Below, one piece after another: positions 10,585 through 22,196 of a stretch of DNA of 64,000 nt. The DNA lies in contig CM054062.1 in assembly GCA_028641055.1 (NCBI GenBank), positions 22,514,536 through 22,578,535 of the forward strand, in the 5' to 3' direction. The notes below the pieces were generated by a model. That model had not been told where the DNA came from. It saw nothing but the letters and a program-made list of their open reading frames with translations, and ran no database searches. Source of the DNA: Alopecurus myosuroides. Taxonomy: Eukaryota > Streptophyta > Magnoliopsida > Poales > Poaceae. Each line of letters begins with the position of its first letter. Within the stretch, counting starts at the first letter, position 1. The position numbers and the translations under genes were made by a program.

Positions 10585-11343
10585 CTATTTGTCGGTCATC
10601 CCAGTTCCCACAACGACAAATTTTGTCGGATCTTTGGGATCTAGGATTACCTGTCTGGTGTTCTCGGAAGCCTTGAAGCTATCTGCTGGCTTCCGGGTTT
10701 CTTTTCCTGCCGGCATCTCTGTCGGCGACACTTCCTTGGCCAGCTCCTTCAGCTCTTCCTTTGCTATGATCTTCTCAGCGCAAAGGGCGTTTTCTTTTTC
10801 CAGCTTGTTTGCCAGCTTGAAGTCTCCAGATATGGTGATTACTCCTCCTTTTGGCCCTGGCATCTTCAGCTTGTTATAGATATAACATGATCTTGCCATG
10901 AATTTGGCGAAAGCTGGACGTCCGAGTATTGCGTGATACACGCTTTCGAACGGCACCACTTCGAAGGATACTTTTTCGTGACGGAAGTGATCTTTTTCTC
11001 CGAAAGTGACATCTAGGGAAATTTCTCCTAGGGATCGTGCTTGTCTGCCAGGAACAATGCCGTGAAAGCGTATGTTTCTGTGGTTGAGCTGGGTCTCCGA
11101 GATTTTCAGATGCCTCAGCATATCCAGGTACATTATGTTAATGCTGGATCCTCCATCCATGAGCACTCTTTTTAGCCTAGTGTTCTGGACAATAGGGCTT
11201 ACAACAAGAGCTTGCGTGCCGGGTTCAGGGATATTTCCGGGATGATCAGACTGATCCCAGGTAATTGGTGTGTTCGAATACTTCAAGAATTTGGGGGTTG
11301 TCGGAACAACCGCGTTTATTTCTCGAAGCGTTCTTTTAGCCAC
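10585..11343 (-). CDS. Aspartic protease segment of gypsy copy B
   Basis: Retropepsin-like domain with the DGG form of the active site (VLMDGGSSINIMYLD) and the downstream ILGRPAFAKFMA motif, about 250 residues. It would process Gag and Pol. Preceded by VVPTTPKFLKYSNTPITWDQ. The segment ends GMTDK followed by TAG; the open frame resumes straight after in RT-like sequence. Confidence 0.88.
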   Translation of the reverse strand: MAKRTLREINAVVPTTPKFLKYSNTPITWDQSDHPGNIPEPGTQALVVSPIVQNTRLKRVLMDGGSSINIMYLDMLRHLKISETQLNHRNIRFHGIVPGRQARSLGEISLDVTFGEKDHFRHEKVSFEVVPFESVYHAILGRPAFAKFMARSCYIYNKLKMPGPKGGVITISGDFKLANKLEKENALCAEKIIAKEELKELAKEVSPTEMPAGKETRKPADSFKASENTRQVILDPKDPTKFVVVGTGMTDK

Positions 11344-14194
11344 CTTTGCTGATGGAGTTGCCAGGAAAGTGAGGGCACATTCTCCATCAACTCTCGGAAA
11401 CTTGGGTTCTCCTTTTCGCTATTGTTCCTGGATTTTTTCGGCAGTGTCTGATTCACTGTCTTCTTTCTCAGCTTCTGGCTTTTGCTTGGAAAATTTCCTT
11501 TTGGAACTCTTCCCCTTGTTTCCGGATCCTGCACTGCCTTTCATGTGCTTGTTCAGCCGGCATTGTGCGTTGGTATGGGTGGGTTTCCCAAATTGCTAAT
11601 GGTGGACGCAGGGTTCCGACTTAATCTTTTCCCACTCTTCCTTAGTGTAGTTGATTGGTTCTGAACTGCGTCCTTTCCACCTGTTCCCTTTTTCATTTCA
11701 AAGGCTGTGTTAACCTCTTTGGGTTTTTGTGCTGCATCTGGAGTTACTTTTTTCTCAGGGCGAGGATTCTTTTTGGCCTGTAACAGTGTATCGATATTTC
11801 CTCCTCTGGCCTTGATGTCGTCTTCGGCTGCAGCGTGTTCATTGGCGGTGGTAAGCATAGATCCGAGATCTTTATGCTGTTTGGAACCAACCATGAACGG
11901 CACAAGTACGGGTTTTAGGCCATTGATGAAAGCATGCATTGCTTGTACGTCAGTTACTCCAGAGCAGCTATTCTTCATTGCAGTCCATCTGGAGATGAAA
12001 TCCACGTATGGTTCATCCTCAAACTGGGTGCAACGGTTTAGCTGGTTGATGCTATTCTGGCGTTTGTAGGTTCCCCGGAAATGCTGAGTAAATACTCGAG
12101 CCATATCGTCCCAGCTATCTACAGTTCTGGAAGGCAATCCATCGATCCAATCTCTGGCTCCAACCAGTAACATTAGGGGAAGAAACTTTACAGCTTCCAG
12201 GTCTGTCCCATTGTTAATCTGGACGGCTGTATAGTAATCTGAGAGCCAGGTATCCGGGTTTGTACTACCGGTATATTTCTGGTACGTTGGACCAACTTTA
12301 GCAAAGCCAGAATGCAGAGTTATCCTTCGGATCCTATCAGTGAAACACTTAGGTCCAAAATACAGATCATCTCTTTCCGCCCTATCCATGTGTGCGGAGT
12401 ACCTGCCGGCTGAATGGACAGAAGGGGATCTGCTCCTTTCTTTTCCATTGCGCGGACGCGTTTTTCCGGGATCGTCTTTATTTCTTCCGAGATCACGCCC
12501 CTTTGGATGAGGTGGAGTTCTACTCCTGTGTCTTTCCTTATCCCTGGGGGTGTCCGAGATCTCTCACGCCTGTGAGGTATATCCTGTCTTCCAGCTTTTT
12601 CAGCTGGGTGTCTCGGAGGTGGCATTGCTTTGCCGTCATTCCGGTGTTTTTCTTCCCGATCGCGAGGGTTAAGTCCACCTTTCAGGAGATGGGATCCGGT
12701 TCTAGACGCTTCGTCCCTATTGTCGGGATTTTTCTTGTCTTTTCTCGGATCCGCTTTCTTATCTTCTCCAGGTTCTTCCGGTCCAGGTGCTCCAGCGGCG
12801 CAAGTAGCTGTTTTGCATAGGAAAGAGTCGTCATGCAACTTCCCTGGTCGCTCTTGCCCCCGCTGTTGTTGTTGCAATGCTTTTCCTAGGAAAGCATACA
12901 CCCCTTGAAGTTTTTCGCCGTTGGAGTACATGTCATTGTTGAGGATGGCGAACGCTGCTTCCGCGTTTTCTGCTGCTGTTTTGTATATTGGTTCGCCTCT
13001 AGCATCTTTGTCGTTGACCTGCTTTTGCCAAGATGGGTTGTGAAACCTTTCTTTTGGCCGCAGTACTTCCGGTCTTACGATTCCGGGTAACCTTGTAGGT
13101 TTAATGGCAGATCTATTCTTTTTCTCGTACTCCTCGATTTCTTCCTTCATGAGCTTGATGTCATCCTGGGTTTTTTGGAGGTGTTCCCGAGTTCTGAATA
13201 GATGTTGCTGTTGCCTTTGGAGAGCTCGTCTCTTGGCTTCCGGCACTTCAGGGGGTTCGTGCAATCCTACTGGCGTTTGTAACAGCTCCTGTTCTTCTTG
13301 TTCTGTCATTGGCAGAACAAGGATTTCTTTGGTTTTCTTCTCCGCAGGCTTTATTCCGCTTGTATCTCCTACTTCCGGGCTTTCATCAGCTGGATCAGCC
13401 GATTTCTTCTTCCGGAGTTTGTATTGGAGTTTTTTAGCAGCCTTGTGCTTTTTCTTGGAAGAGGGAGGTTTTTTAGCAGGTTCATCCTTTGTCAATTCTT
13501 TGACATTAGGGAATATTGGAGAAGTTTCGCCTTCTTCTCTCTCTTCCTCTGGCGGAGGAGTTTTAGGGCTTTCCTGACTGCCGGCATCCGTGTTTTCAGC
13601 CGGTTTTGCCATCAGTACTTCATGAAATCCCTCTTGAAGAGATTTTACCTTTCTTTCGAAGGCGTCCTCATCTTCATCTTCGGAATCAAAATCATCTGAT
13701 CCGGTTTCTGACTCTAACCTCGCCTCAATGGCGGCTAGAACAGAGTCAGCTTCCGAGTTCGTCTCTATGTTGACGGATGTCGGATCTTCCACCTCTGTAG
13801 TGGGTTTGCTGTTTTCTGCCTCTTGCACGGGATTTCCGTCATCCGTGTTTTCGGCGACCTCGGACTGCACCATACCGATGAAGTGTGAATCACTTTTATG
13901 TCGGCGATCTGAGCAAAACCCGGTATCGTAGTCATCTTCGACCGGGTATAGGGCGGGTGGGAAATATTTGCTTCCACCGCAAAACCCCATGGCCTCTGCA
14001 GTTAGTCCGATAAAGATGTTCGCAGATCCAATCGGTAACACGCAGGCACTTACCAGATGATTTTGCGCCGGTATGTAAGATCCATTGTCGAGGAAGCGTC
14101 CGACGCCGTCGTCGAACTCCAGACTTCTGACAGTTATGGAACTGCCGATTCCGCCGAGTATCCCAGATCGGAACTTAACGCCTGACGTCGCTGG
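11344..14194 (-). pseudogene. gag of gypsy copy B, frameshifted
   Basis: Encodes the capsid and nucleocapsid. The N-terminal two thirds are open from within the LTR (14395) to 12320: a leader (SGVKFRSGILGGIG), FIGLTAEAMGFCGGSK, an acidic Ser/Glu-rich region, a Lys-rich region (PSSKKKHKAAKKLQYKL) and a Gln-rich coiled coil (RRALQRQQQHLFRTREHL). The Retrotrans_gag-like core (SDYYTAVQINNGTDLEAVKF, ARVFTQHFRGTYKR) lies in another frame at 11553-12389, so a shift occurs near 12350-12480. The zinc-knuckle region before protease is also out of frame. Start within the LTR is likely. Confidence 0.85.
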
Positions 14195-14211
14195 CCCCAC
14201 GGTGGGCGCCA
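14195..14211 (-). promoter_or_regulatory. Primer-binding site of copy B
   Basis: TGGCGCCCACCGTGGGG on the minus strand, two bases inside the 5' LTR. In the gag frame it encodes part of QLAPTVG. Confidence 0.88.
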
Positions 14212-14213
14212 AC

Positions 14214-14750
14214 TGTCGAGACATCGTAGTAGAATTCATAGACGGGGGTGCCATGAAACTACGGGTAGAGACGTGGGGCGACGTGGTTGTGTTAAGGACA
14301 AAGACACAGGATTTACCCAGGTTCAGTACGTCGCAGTAATGCGGCGTTCCTACTCCTGCAATCTCACTATTCAGGACTAAAGCCTGTGTATACAAAGTAC
14401 AAGGTGAGGTTCTGTTAGCTATTCGTCGAGGATCAACCTCTCGGCGAGTTAGCTGGTCGCTTCTTCTCTATCATATCTCCCGTCCGGCTTTATATAATAG
14501 CCGGGTTAGGGTATACAGAGTAAGAAACCTAGAAGACTACGGTAACTATTAACTTGGAAAGTAAGGAATCCGCCTTCTACTCTAAGCCATATCACATGGG
14601 CCGTGATCCGGGTTCTTCTAGAATTCGGCTTCTGCGCGTCAGCTTACTGGGCCTCCCAATGGACCGTAGCCCACTAACACTTGGGCCACCCTGGTAATCC
14701 GGCACTTTAGACTACCATCTGATATACCCCTATTCAGTATATATCCGACA
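14214..14750 (-). repeat. 5' LTR of gypsy copy B
   Basis: 537 bp, TG...CA bounded. It is the pair of the LTR at 2538-3078 (about 3% different plus one 4-bp indel). Right-hand flank GTAGTCGAAT is copia gag. The minus-strand TATA box lies in TTTATATAATAG near 14490-14501. An ATG near the PBS-proximal end starts an open frame that continues through the PBS into gag. Confidence 0.93.
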
Positions 14751-16960
14751 GTAGTCGAATCATCTCTTCCGGAAACTAATCCGTAGGGTGCCAAGAAAGG
14801 GGTAGATGGTGATCCACATAAGAATGCTTCCGCCGAACACTCCGCTAAGACGGGTACGGAAGGAAGTGGAGAATTTAATGACGTTCTCGGAAGTTATTCT
14901 CCCGATCCTTCCGTTCCTCATCCTCATATAATCCCTAGAGGAGATCCACCTAAAATTGATGCCTTTTCTTTTCGTGAATGGCAATACTACATGGAGACTC
15001 ACTTGAACTCTTCTTGTATAGATCTTTGGAGGATCACTCATGACGGATACAATCCATTTGATCCCAAGAATCTCACAAGAAGAGAAGCCGTAGATTACCA
15101 ACTAAACTACACCGCTTTGTCCATTCTTCAACAAGCCGTGGGTCGTAACCACATGCCGCATCTTCAACATTTCTCCACCGCCAAAGAAACATGGGATGCT
15201 CTAGTCATCATGTTCGTGGGTAATGAGAGCATGCAAAGAAATAGATATGACGCCTTGACCAATGAGGCCGAAGGATTTTATACGCATGATGGAGAAGATC
15301 ATGTTGACATGTATCGAAGACTCAAAACTCTTGCCACCGCCTTCTCAAGTGTTGGTGCCAAGTATATTGACGATGCTTGGATCAAGAGGAAGTACATGAT
15401 TGTCGTGATGCCATTCGAGGGCGCGGATTTGAAGAGCATTCAAGGAATACATGATTTCTCCTCCATGACCTCAACTCAAGTGATGCAAGAAAAGTGCTCC
15501 TATAAGGTGCAAACCAAGAATGCGCTTGACAACCGTGCTAGGAACATTGGAATGCACCAAAGAGTGTCTGTTGCTTTGAAGGCCAAGGTGTTGTCAAGAG
15601 AGGTTGAGAATGAAGAAGATGGAGAAGAGGCATTGCCTCCCTTGAAGGAACATGACTATTATCCCGTTCTAAAGGATCTCATTGCTCTTACCGTGCAAAA
15701 GTTTTGGAACAATCCTCCCAAGGGCAAGAAATTTGTTGAGGAGAAGACCAAGTCTCGTTATGGAAATGATGGGGCTCAAAAAGTGAGGTCTTGCTTCAAT
15801 TGCCAAGACAAGCATCACTTCATTGCGGAGTGCCCCTATGAGAATAGAGAGATCTATAGTGGCAAGCTCATTAGCAAGGACAAGTCCAAGGTTGAGTACA
15901 AGAAACCTCATTTCAAGAAGAAACCATTCAACAAGAAATCTCCCACCAAGTTTGTGCTCTTGACTCAAGAGGAGTATGATTCCGGGAGTGATGAAGAAGA
16001 AGAAACCACAAGTGAAGTGGCCGCTCTAGCTATTGCTTCCATTCCATAATCTTCATCCCTCTTTGAATCCCCCAATGACAATCTTCCTCGATGCAATGCC
16101 AATTGCTTCATGGCTAAGGCCACGGAGGTATCATCTTCTCCCAACTCTAAGACCCCTAGTGAACTAGAAAATCTTGCTAGTCTTAGAGAAGAAGATGAAA
16201 GGGTCTCCTTGGACCGTTTTATGTCTAACATGCAAGGGGAGACCAATAAGTACTTTGAGCATCTCATGAGGCAATTGGGAGAGGCCCAAGAGGCTCTTGA
16301 GAAGAAAGGTGAGGTTGAGAGAAGGGATGCGGATGAAATTGCATCCCTCTCAATGACTCTTGAAGAAGAGCATGATGGTAGAGTTTATCTAGAGGATGAA
16401 CTTGAATCTATTGAATTAACTCATAATGAACTTGTCTCTAAAATCACTAAGGAACATGACCTTGCTATTGCAAAATATAAAAAGTCTAAAAAGGATAAAG
16501 TCGAGTTTGGGGCTGGTCATGGTAAACTAACCGATGAGTTTGAAAAGCTAACCAAGGCTCACAAAGCTTTGGAAAGCCAACAATCTTCCCTCAAAGAGTT
16601 GCATGAAAAACTTCAAACTTAACTTACTCAACCTAACAATCTTAGCACCTCTACTTCTTCTTGTGATCATGCAAATATTATTGAGTAAAATGGTAGGTTG
16701 AAGAATGAGCTAGCAAGGCTCAAGGGAAAAGGACCTCAAGTTGAGAAGGTTGTGGTTCCTACCCCACAAGTGGTTGCCCCTTGCTCTAATGTGGTCATTG
16801 CTAGAACACAATTGAGTACTCCAAGGCAACAAGTGGGCAAGCAAGGTCTTGGTTATGTAGCCAAGAAGAAGAACAAGAAGAAGAAGAACAAGAAGAAGAA
16901 CCAAAATGGTGCTTCGGGTGGTATTGTCATTAGGGACAACACTACTCGTAGCACCTCCGC
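14751..16960 (+). pseudogene. gag of the copia element (Sirevirus-like), 5' part missing
   Basis: One frame runs from 14751 to the gypsy C insertion at 16961, broken by four stops (near 14784, 16047, 16620 and 16686). It shows a UBN2-type Gag domain (FREWQYYMETHLNSS, TAKETWDALV, YRRLKTLATAFSSVGAKY), a CCHC zinc knuckle (CFNCQDKHHFIAEC near residue 260 of the open segment), a long coiled coil (16110-16622) and a Lys-rich stretch (KKNKKKKNKKKNQN). A coiled coil after the zinc knuckle is typical of Sirevirus Gag. The N-terminus was lost at the gypsy A/B insertion. The frame resumes at 31225 after copy C. Confidence 0.87.
16956..16960. repeat. TSD of gypsy copy C, left
   Basis: TCCGC before the left LTR matches TCCGC at 31220-31224. 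Removing the element and one TSD rejoins the copia Gag frame (TTRSTSA with GTNNPHHFLY). Confidence 0.95.
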
Positions 16961-18071
16961 TGTCGAGACATCGTAGTAGTTTTCATAGACGGGGGTGCCA
17001 TGAGACTACGGTAGAGACGCGGGGTAACGGGATCGCGTGGTAGACAGTAAACACAGGATTTACCCAGGTTCGGTACGTCGCGACAGTACGACGTGCCTAC
17101 TCCTGCACTTCTCACTAATCAGGACTAAAGCCTAGAAACAGGATTACAATGTGAGGTTTTGGATCTAGCTACTCGCAGAGGATCGACTTCTCGGCGAGTT
17201 TTCCTATAGCTTCCCTGTTATTCGTTGGTTTGTTTATCTCCCGTCCGGCTTTATATAATAGCCGGATTAGGGCTTACAGAATAGGAAACCTAGAAGACTA
17301 CGGTAACTATAACTTGGAAAGTAAGGAATCCGTCTTGTCCTCCAAGCCAGATCACACGGGCCGTGATCCGGGTTCTTCTAGAATCCGGCTTCTGTGCGTC
17401 AAGTTACTGGCCGCCCAATAGACCATAGCCCACTACCACTTGGGCCACCCTGGTAACCAGGCACTTTCACTACCATCTTATATACCCCCATACGTAGGGA
17501 TGGCAATATTATCCACGGATCCGGATATCCATGGATATCCAACCTGGTGGGTAAGGGTTTAAAGGGCATCTTCTACCCATGGATTTTCATGGGTGGATAT
17601 CCACGAACTTACGGGTTGGGCACGGATCGAAAACTAGCTCCATGGATACCCGTTGGATATCCATCTAAAAAATATGGCCCACATGTAGGTGACACATGTA
17701 ATTTAATATGGCTTAAATACTAAGTATAATTAATTAAAAACTCAACATACAATGCCCATTAGCATAATTTTATTCATACTAAGGACTAACCTATTATTAT
17801 GGATGGTGTTTTGTGTTATGTGACCTTTTTTTATCGTTGATGTTGCCACGTACATATTGTTATAGATGTTTTTTTTGATGTTTCATGGATCTGGATATCC
17901 ATGGATAGATGGATATCCAACGGGTATGGGCATGGGTAGCCCCAGTGACCCATGGATACTTTCATGGGTGGGCAAAGAACAAGCTCACGGATATGGGTAT
18001 GGATTTGGATCAGACCAACCCACCCAAACCCGCCCCATTGCCATCCCTACCCATACGGTATATATCCGACA
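16961..18071 (-). repeat. 3' LTR of gypsy copy C (contains a MITE)
   Basis: About 548 bp of LTR once the 555-bp MITE and its 8-bp duplication are removed. Starts TGTCGAGACA and ends ATATCCGACA. Followed by the polypurine tract at 18072-18083. Confidence 0.93.
17495..18049. mobile_element. hAT-type MITE (non-autonomous DNA transposon)
   Basis: 555 bp with perfect 13-bp terminal inverted repeats (TAGGGATGGCAAT / ATTGCCATCCCTA) flanked by an 8-bp TSD (CCCATACG at 17487-17494 and 18050-18057). TIR style and 8-bp TSD indicate the hAT superfamily. It has no transposase frame. Both ends are rich in GGATATCCA/TCCATGGATA repeats, probably subterminal transposase-binding motifs. The empty site is visible in the other LTR of copy C (about 31196-31212). 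Confidence 0.93.
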
Positions 18072-18083
18072 GTAGCCCCCAAG
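18072..18083 (-). promoter_or_regulatory. Polypurine tract of copy C
   Basis: CTTGGGGGCTAC on the minus strand directly before the 3' LTR, identical to copy B. Confidence 0.8.
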
Positions 18084-18467
18084 AAGGATTAAAACTCTGA
18101 TTTGCCGTCTTCCGCCAAATGTGCTTTGTCCGAGAAAATTCAATCAGCAGTCTTGATTCTTCTTATTCTTCTTCTTTTGAAAGAGATGGTAACGTGAAAC
18201 TCGGAATCCTGAAAATCCGGCTTTTCTCTCACGATCCTTCGTGGAGAAGGAACTTCTTACATCAGCGCACTTAATCATGCTGACGTAAGGGACGTTTGGG
18301 TTTTACGCGGAAAACCCAGTAACATATCTCTGAAAGATTCTCACGGGAAACGAGGAGATAACCATCATTACCCTGTCGTTTCATTTTCCGGATTTTCCGG
18401 CGAGTGACACGCGTTTATCATCCAACGGTCAAAATAGCCGTTGGCACGTATCTTGACGGATTTCCGG

Positions 18468-18477
18468 CTATAAATAG
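18468..18477 (+). promoter_or_regulatory. TATA box of the antisense gene in copy C
   Basis: CTATAAATAG about 135 bp upstream of the ATG at 18609, in the position seen in copy B. Confidence 0.65.
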
Positions 18478-18608
18478 CCGTCTTCGTCCTCGTCAAAAAC
18501 CTTCCGCACTCTCACTGTCACGCCATTGCCGCGCACAAGCTCCCGAGTGAAGAACCACCCCGAGCACACGAACGCACCCAGAGCACCAGCGCAACGCGCC
18601 GCCACCAA

Positions 18609-21577
18609 ATGGAAACCTCATCGTCGTCTCCTACTCGCTCCGCCGCGCTCACCGTCGACGACATCATCAACGATCTGGATCCGCAGCTCGGATCCCCAAA
18701 GCACGCCGGCGACGAGCCGGAAAAGACCGCGGCCTCTGCGGCGGGCGGAGAGGATCTTTCCGCCGCCGCGAACGCTGCGGGCTCGAGCTCCGCACCCTCC
18801 CCGCCGTTTGCTCCCGAAACAGCGGAGGAGAAGATCTTATCCCGTGACGATGAGCATTCCGCTACCGGAGCCAACGAAGAAACAGAGTTTGTCGGCAACT
18901 GGAGTCCAAGTAATACTCCTCTCGTCCTTCTTCGGCGGATGTAAAAGGAGGGATTAATAGTTAAAGGCAAATGGCGGAACTCGGAAGGTGAACCCGAGCC
19001 CAAGCCAAAAGACGGAGAACGCGTCCTCCTTACCTCTCATATCGCGAGAGGTATGGGTTTCCCTCCTTCCGCCTTTTTCCTAGACGTCCTTAACTTTTAT
19101 GGCGTTCAACCACATAACCTCTCTCCGAATTCCATCCTCTATTTAGCCAGTTTCCAAGCTCTTTTTGAAGGATATCTCGGGATAACCCCTAATCTAGATT
19201 TCTGGCAATATTGTTTTGAGGTAAAACATAACATCACAGATGGTATTCCGCCTATCTGTGGAACTATATCTTTCACCCTTCGGAAGTTTAGAGAGGATTG
19301 GTACCCAAAGATAAAAATGCCGGAACCTGCCCAATCTTGGCTGGGTTCTTTCTTTTACCATCAGGACATTCCATTCCCAGGCAAAGAAACCGGGGTTCCT
19401 CCATTTGTTAATTCTGCCGCTACTCCTCGTGAGAGTTGGACAGTTGCAGCAGTAGAAATATTGCCGGAAAACCTGATGAAGATAAAGCGGCGCATCGCCA
19501 AGCTTACTTCCTCTCAGCCTTCTTTGACTGGGAAGGATACTGTTTTATGCTGGTTCGGACGTCGTATCCAACCTCTCTCCTTTCGTTCCCGTCTCCTTTG
19601 CGAATACAAAGGACCAGAAGATAGCATGAGAGGAACAGATAAGGCTTATACCAAAAATGATTTTATAAAACGACTTCACCAACTGGTCGCCACCAGCAGT
19701 CAGATAGAAGAAAATCTGGCAATTTTATCATGTGGAGAATCTGGCCCCTAAGGTATTTTATACTTTCCTTGCTTCCAGTTTTCTTCAGATTAGCTTCTTT
19801 TTCTGACCTTCGACATAACGTGAATTCTTTCCTAGTTCAATGAACTTGAAGGAGCTGATCTTGCTTCCGACATCGAGCTTAGCGAATTACATGCTAGCTT
19901 TTATAATGATCGGAAACGTAAAAAACATGCGACTTTCGGCAAGACGGTGACTGTTGATGGAATTCCCATCGCCACATCCAGGTATTTTACTGGAGCCTCC
20001 CTAATCGTCATTCTCCTTTGGTTCTTCGAGATTTTTAACTCTCGGATATTCTTCTTTCAGTCTTGCCCCAACCCCTCTGAAGACAAAGAAGTTGAAGAAA
20101 CATAAGACTACTATCAAAGAAGAATCTTCTTCTGCGGCCATGGGCCTGAGGGGTAGAACGGAAACACAGACGGGTGGAAATCTCCGGTCATCTGTTGGAA
20201 ACGAACCCATCTCCAATTTGGATAGTAACATCCGGATAAAGGAAGAACCGTTCGACGACCTTGGATATATTCGTCCGGAGGCTAAAAAATTCTTTGCTCC
20301 TGCCCCTCTAATTCACCCTTGGCCACAAGGCGGATTAGTTGCTCGCAATGATATTATATTTTCCCCTCGCCAGGTCATACAAGATGACCTTCATCACGTT
20401 GGGATTCTTTTCTCGGAATATGCCAAAGAATTCAACGAGACCTTGGCCGACTTGCGAGAAATGAGCCAGGTGATACTTCTAGCCCCCAAGCATTAAGTTG
20501 AAAACCTGAATTCTTCTTAATGTTTCTTTGTATGCTTGTTCATACTTAAGCATTTGGCTTTCATTTCCGTGTTTCAGCATTCCGCAGATGCCATAAACTT
20601 GGAAGTTTTTAAGAAGCTTAATCTCAAGAATAGAGAAGTTAAAACCCTTCAATCTATTATTGAGTTAAAAAGCAACGAGCTGGCGTCATCTCAGCTACAA
20701 TTATCGGAAACAACCGGTATTTATTCTCTGCAGCTTTTATCCAGATAAAATTTTTCCCGAATTTTTATAAACTTGAAATGTTTTTCGTGCCCTCTAGCTG
20801 CTTTAGCTAAAGCCAAAGAAGTAGCGAAGGACGCCATCAATGCATCTCGGCTCCGTGCAGAAAACTCGAGCCTTCGCAAGGAGCTTATGAAAGTTCAAGA
20901 AGACCTGGAAGCCAGTAATCTGGCCCTTGGGATTGCTCAATCCAAGGCTTCTTTGCAAGCGGCGGAAGATAAATCTATTATCCATGATTTGGAAAGTATG
21001 CTATTCCCGCGCATGAAAGAAGGCACCGAAATTGACAAGGTTCTTGGTAAGTTAGTTCCTTTTACCAATTTCTCCATGTCTTATTTTCCGTGTTTTGTCG
21101 CGTAACCTTTTTTGGTTGCTTTTGTCATCAAAACAGGGAATATTCCAGGAATTTCTCGGATTGAGAAAAATCCGAGCTTTTGGGGAGGTATGGAATGCAA
21201 TCAGAAATGCAGGAATGCAATTGATTAACAAATTCCTTCCCACAAGTACTATAGAATTCTCGGAAGTTTACAAACTTCCGGGTGCCATCATGGAGGTTGC
21301 GGGATCGAAGGAATCCATCCTACGCTCCGCCGCACGAGGTGGTGCGCGCATGGCCTTAGGCCTTATGCGTCTGCATTATCCTGATGCGAAATCTTGGCGC
21401 GTGGCATCTGGTGTCCCCCAAGGGTATACGGAAAATCAGCGAACCGCCATCTTTGATGAAGTCAAAGGTCACGCCACCAAGATTGCTTCCATGGTTAACA
21501 TTTCTATCACTTATCCAGAAGAAGAGGTTCCCGCAGCCCCCGAGGATGAAAGCAGCGAGGAAGACTCTGATGTTTGA
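18609..21577 (+). pseudogene. Spliced antisense gene of copy C (Transposase_28-like protein), one nonsense codon
   Basis: Six exons with clear GT-AG borders: 18609-19752, 19836-19981, 20061-20469, 20578-20716, 20798-21046, 21137-21577. Exon 1 encodes METSSSSPTRSAALTVDDI, then the conserved core (MGFPPSAFFLDVLNFYGVQP, FQALFEGYLGI, CGTISFTLRKFREDWYPK, RIAKLTSSQPS). Exon 5 is a coiled coil (ELMKVQEDLEASNLALG) and exon 6 ends EDESSEEDSDV. TAA replaces GAA at 18942-18944, splitting exon 1. Just before the first intron, where copies B and G read NP[VA]PK, the frame reads ESGP and stops. The role is unknown; antisense ORFs of this kind occur in other Tat-lineage elements. Confidence 0.82.
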
Positions 21578-22196
21578 AGGACTGCACTTGACCTGGATGA
21601 TGGATTTGTATAATAGGAGCACTATTTTTACAATGTAATTCATATTTTAACGCTTCTATTTCGTTTGTCAAAACAAGAACTCCGCCTTTTGCAGCTTTGA
21701 ATTATGAAATTCCTTGCAAGATTGTCGGGTTTAATTATTCCTTTATCTTCTAAGTTCTCTGGCATATGTGTTTAACTGTCTTTAGCGTTTTGAAAAAATG
21801 GCTCAGTAGTATCATGCTGAGTAATTGGATATAACCAATCATTTCGAACTCAGAAACATGGATCATACTAAAGACAATTTTTTACAAACTAGCTTCAGTG
21901 ACCCGACACACATTCGATCAGATAATGCTTAGAGAATTTTAAGGAACTTTTTTGAAACTTGGGCACGCAGGCACAATCCGAGTTTCCTTTAGCCATTAGC
22001 AGGCTGAAATCATTCAGTTTTTTAACGCCGAGCACGCAGGCACAATTCGGGTTAACATTGAGTATTTTGTAAGATCACTGGGAAATAGATAAGGTGGAAT
22101 CATGCTTTGTACTATAGTGAACTTGTAAAAACATGGATATCAGAATTCCAACGACTTTATTTCATGATCTCAAAAGATGTTTACATAGATATTGAA
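21578..22196. other. Tail-to-tail spacer of copy C
   Basis: Non-coding, homologous to 6721-7348 in copy B and 50408-51023 in copy G. Keeps the paired GCACGCAGGCACAAT motifs (near 21963 and 22033). Confidence 0.6.

Larger units (their letters stand above)
2538..14750 (-). mobile_element. Gypsy copy B, Tat-type LTR retrotransposon (12.2 kb)
   Basis: Read on the minus strand the order is 5' LTR (14214-14750), PBS, gag, protease, RT, RNase H, integrase, a convergent spliced gene on the opposite strand, polypurine tract, 3' LTR (2538-3078). Long internal region, two-part RNase H region, no chromodomain visible and an antisense gene before the 3' LTR all point to the Tat lineage of Ty3/gypsy. The copy sits in copia gag: copia coding sequence resumes at 14751. 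No TSD can be shown because the left side continues into copy A instead of target DNA. Several stops and frameshifts in pol make it non-autonomous. Confidence 0.9.
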
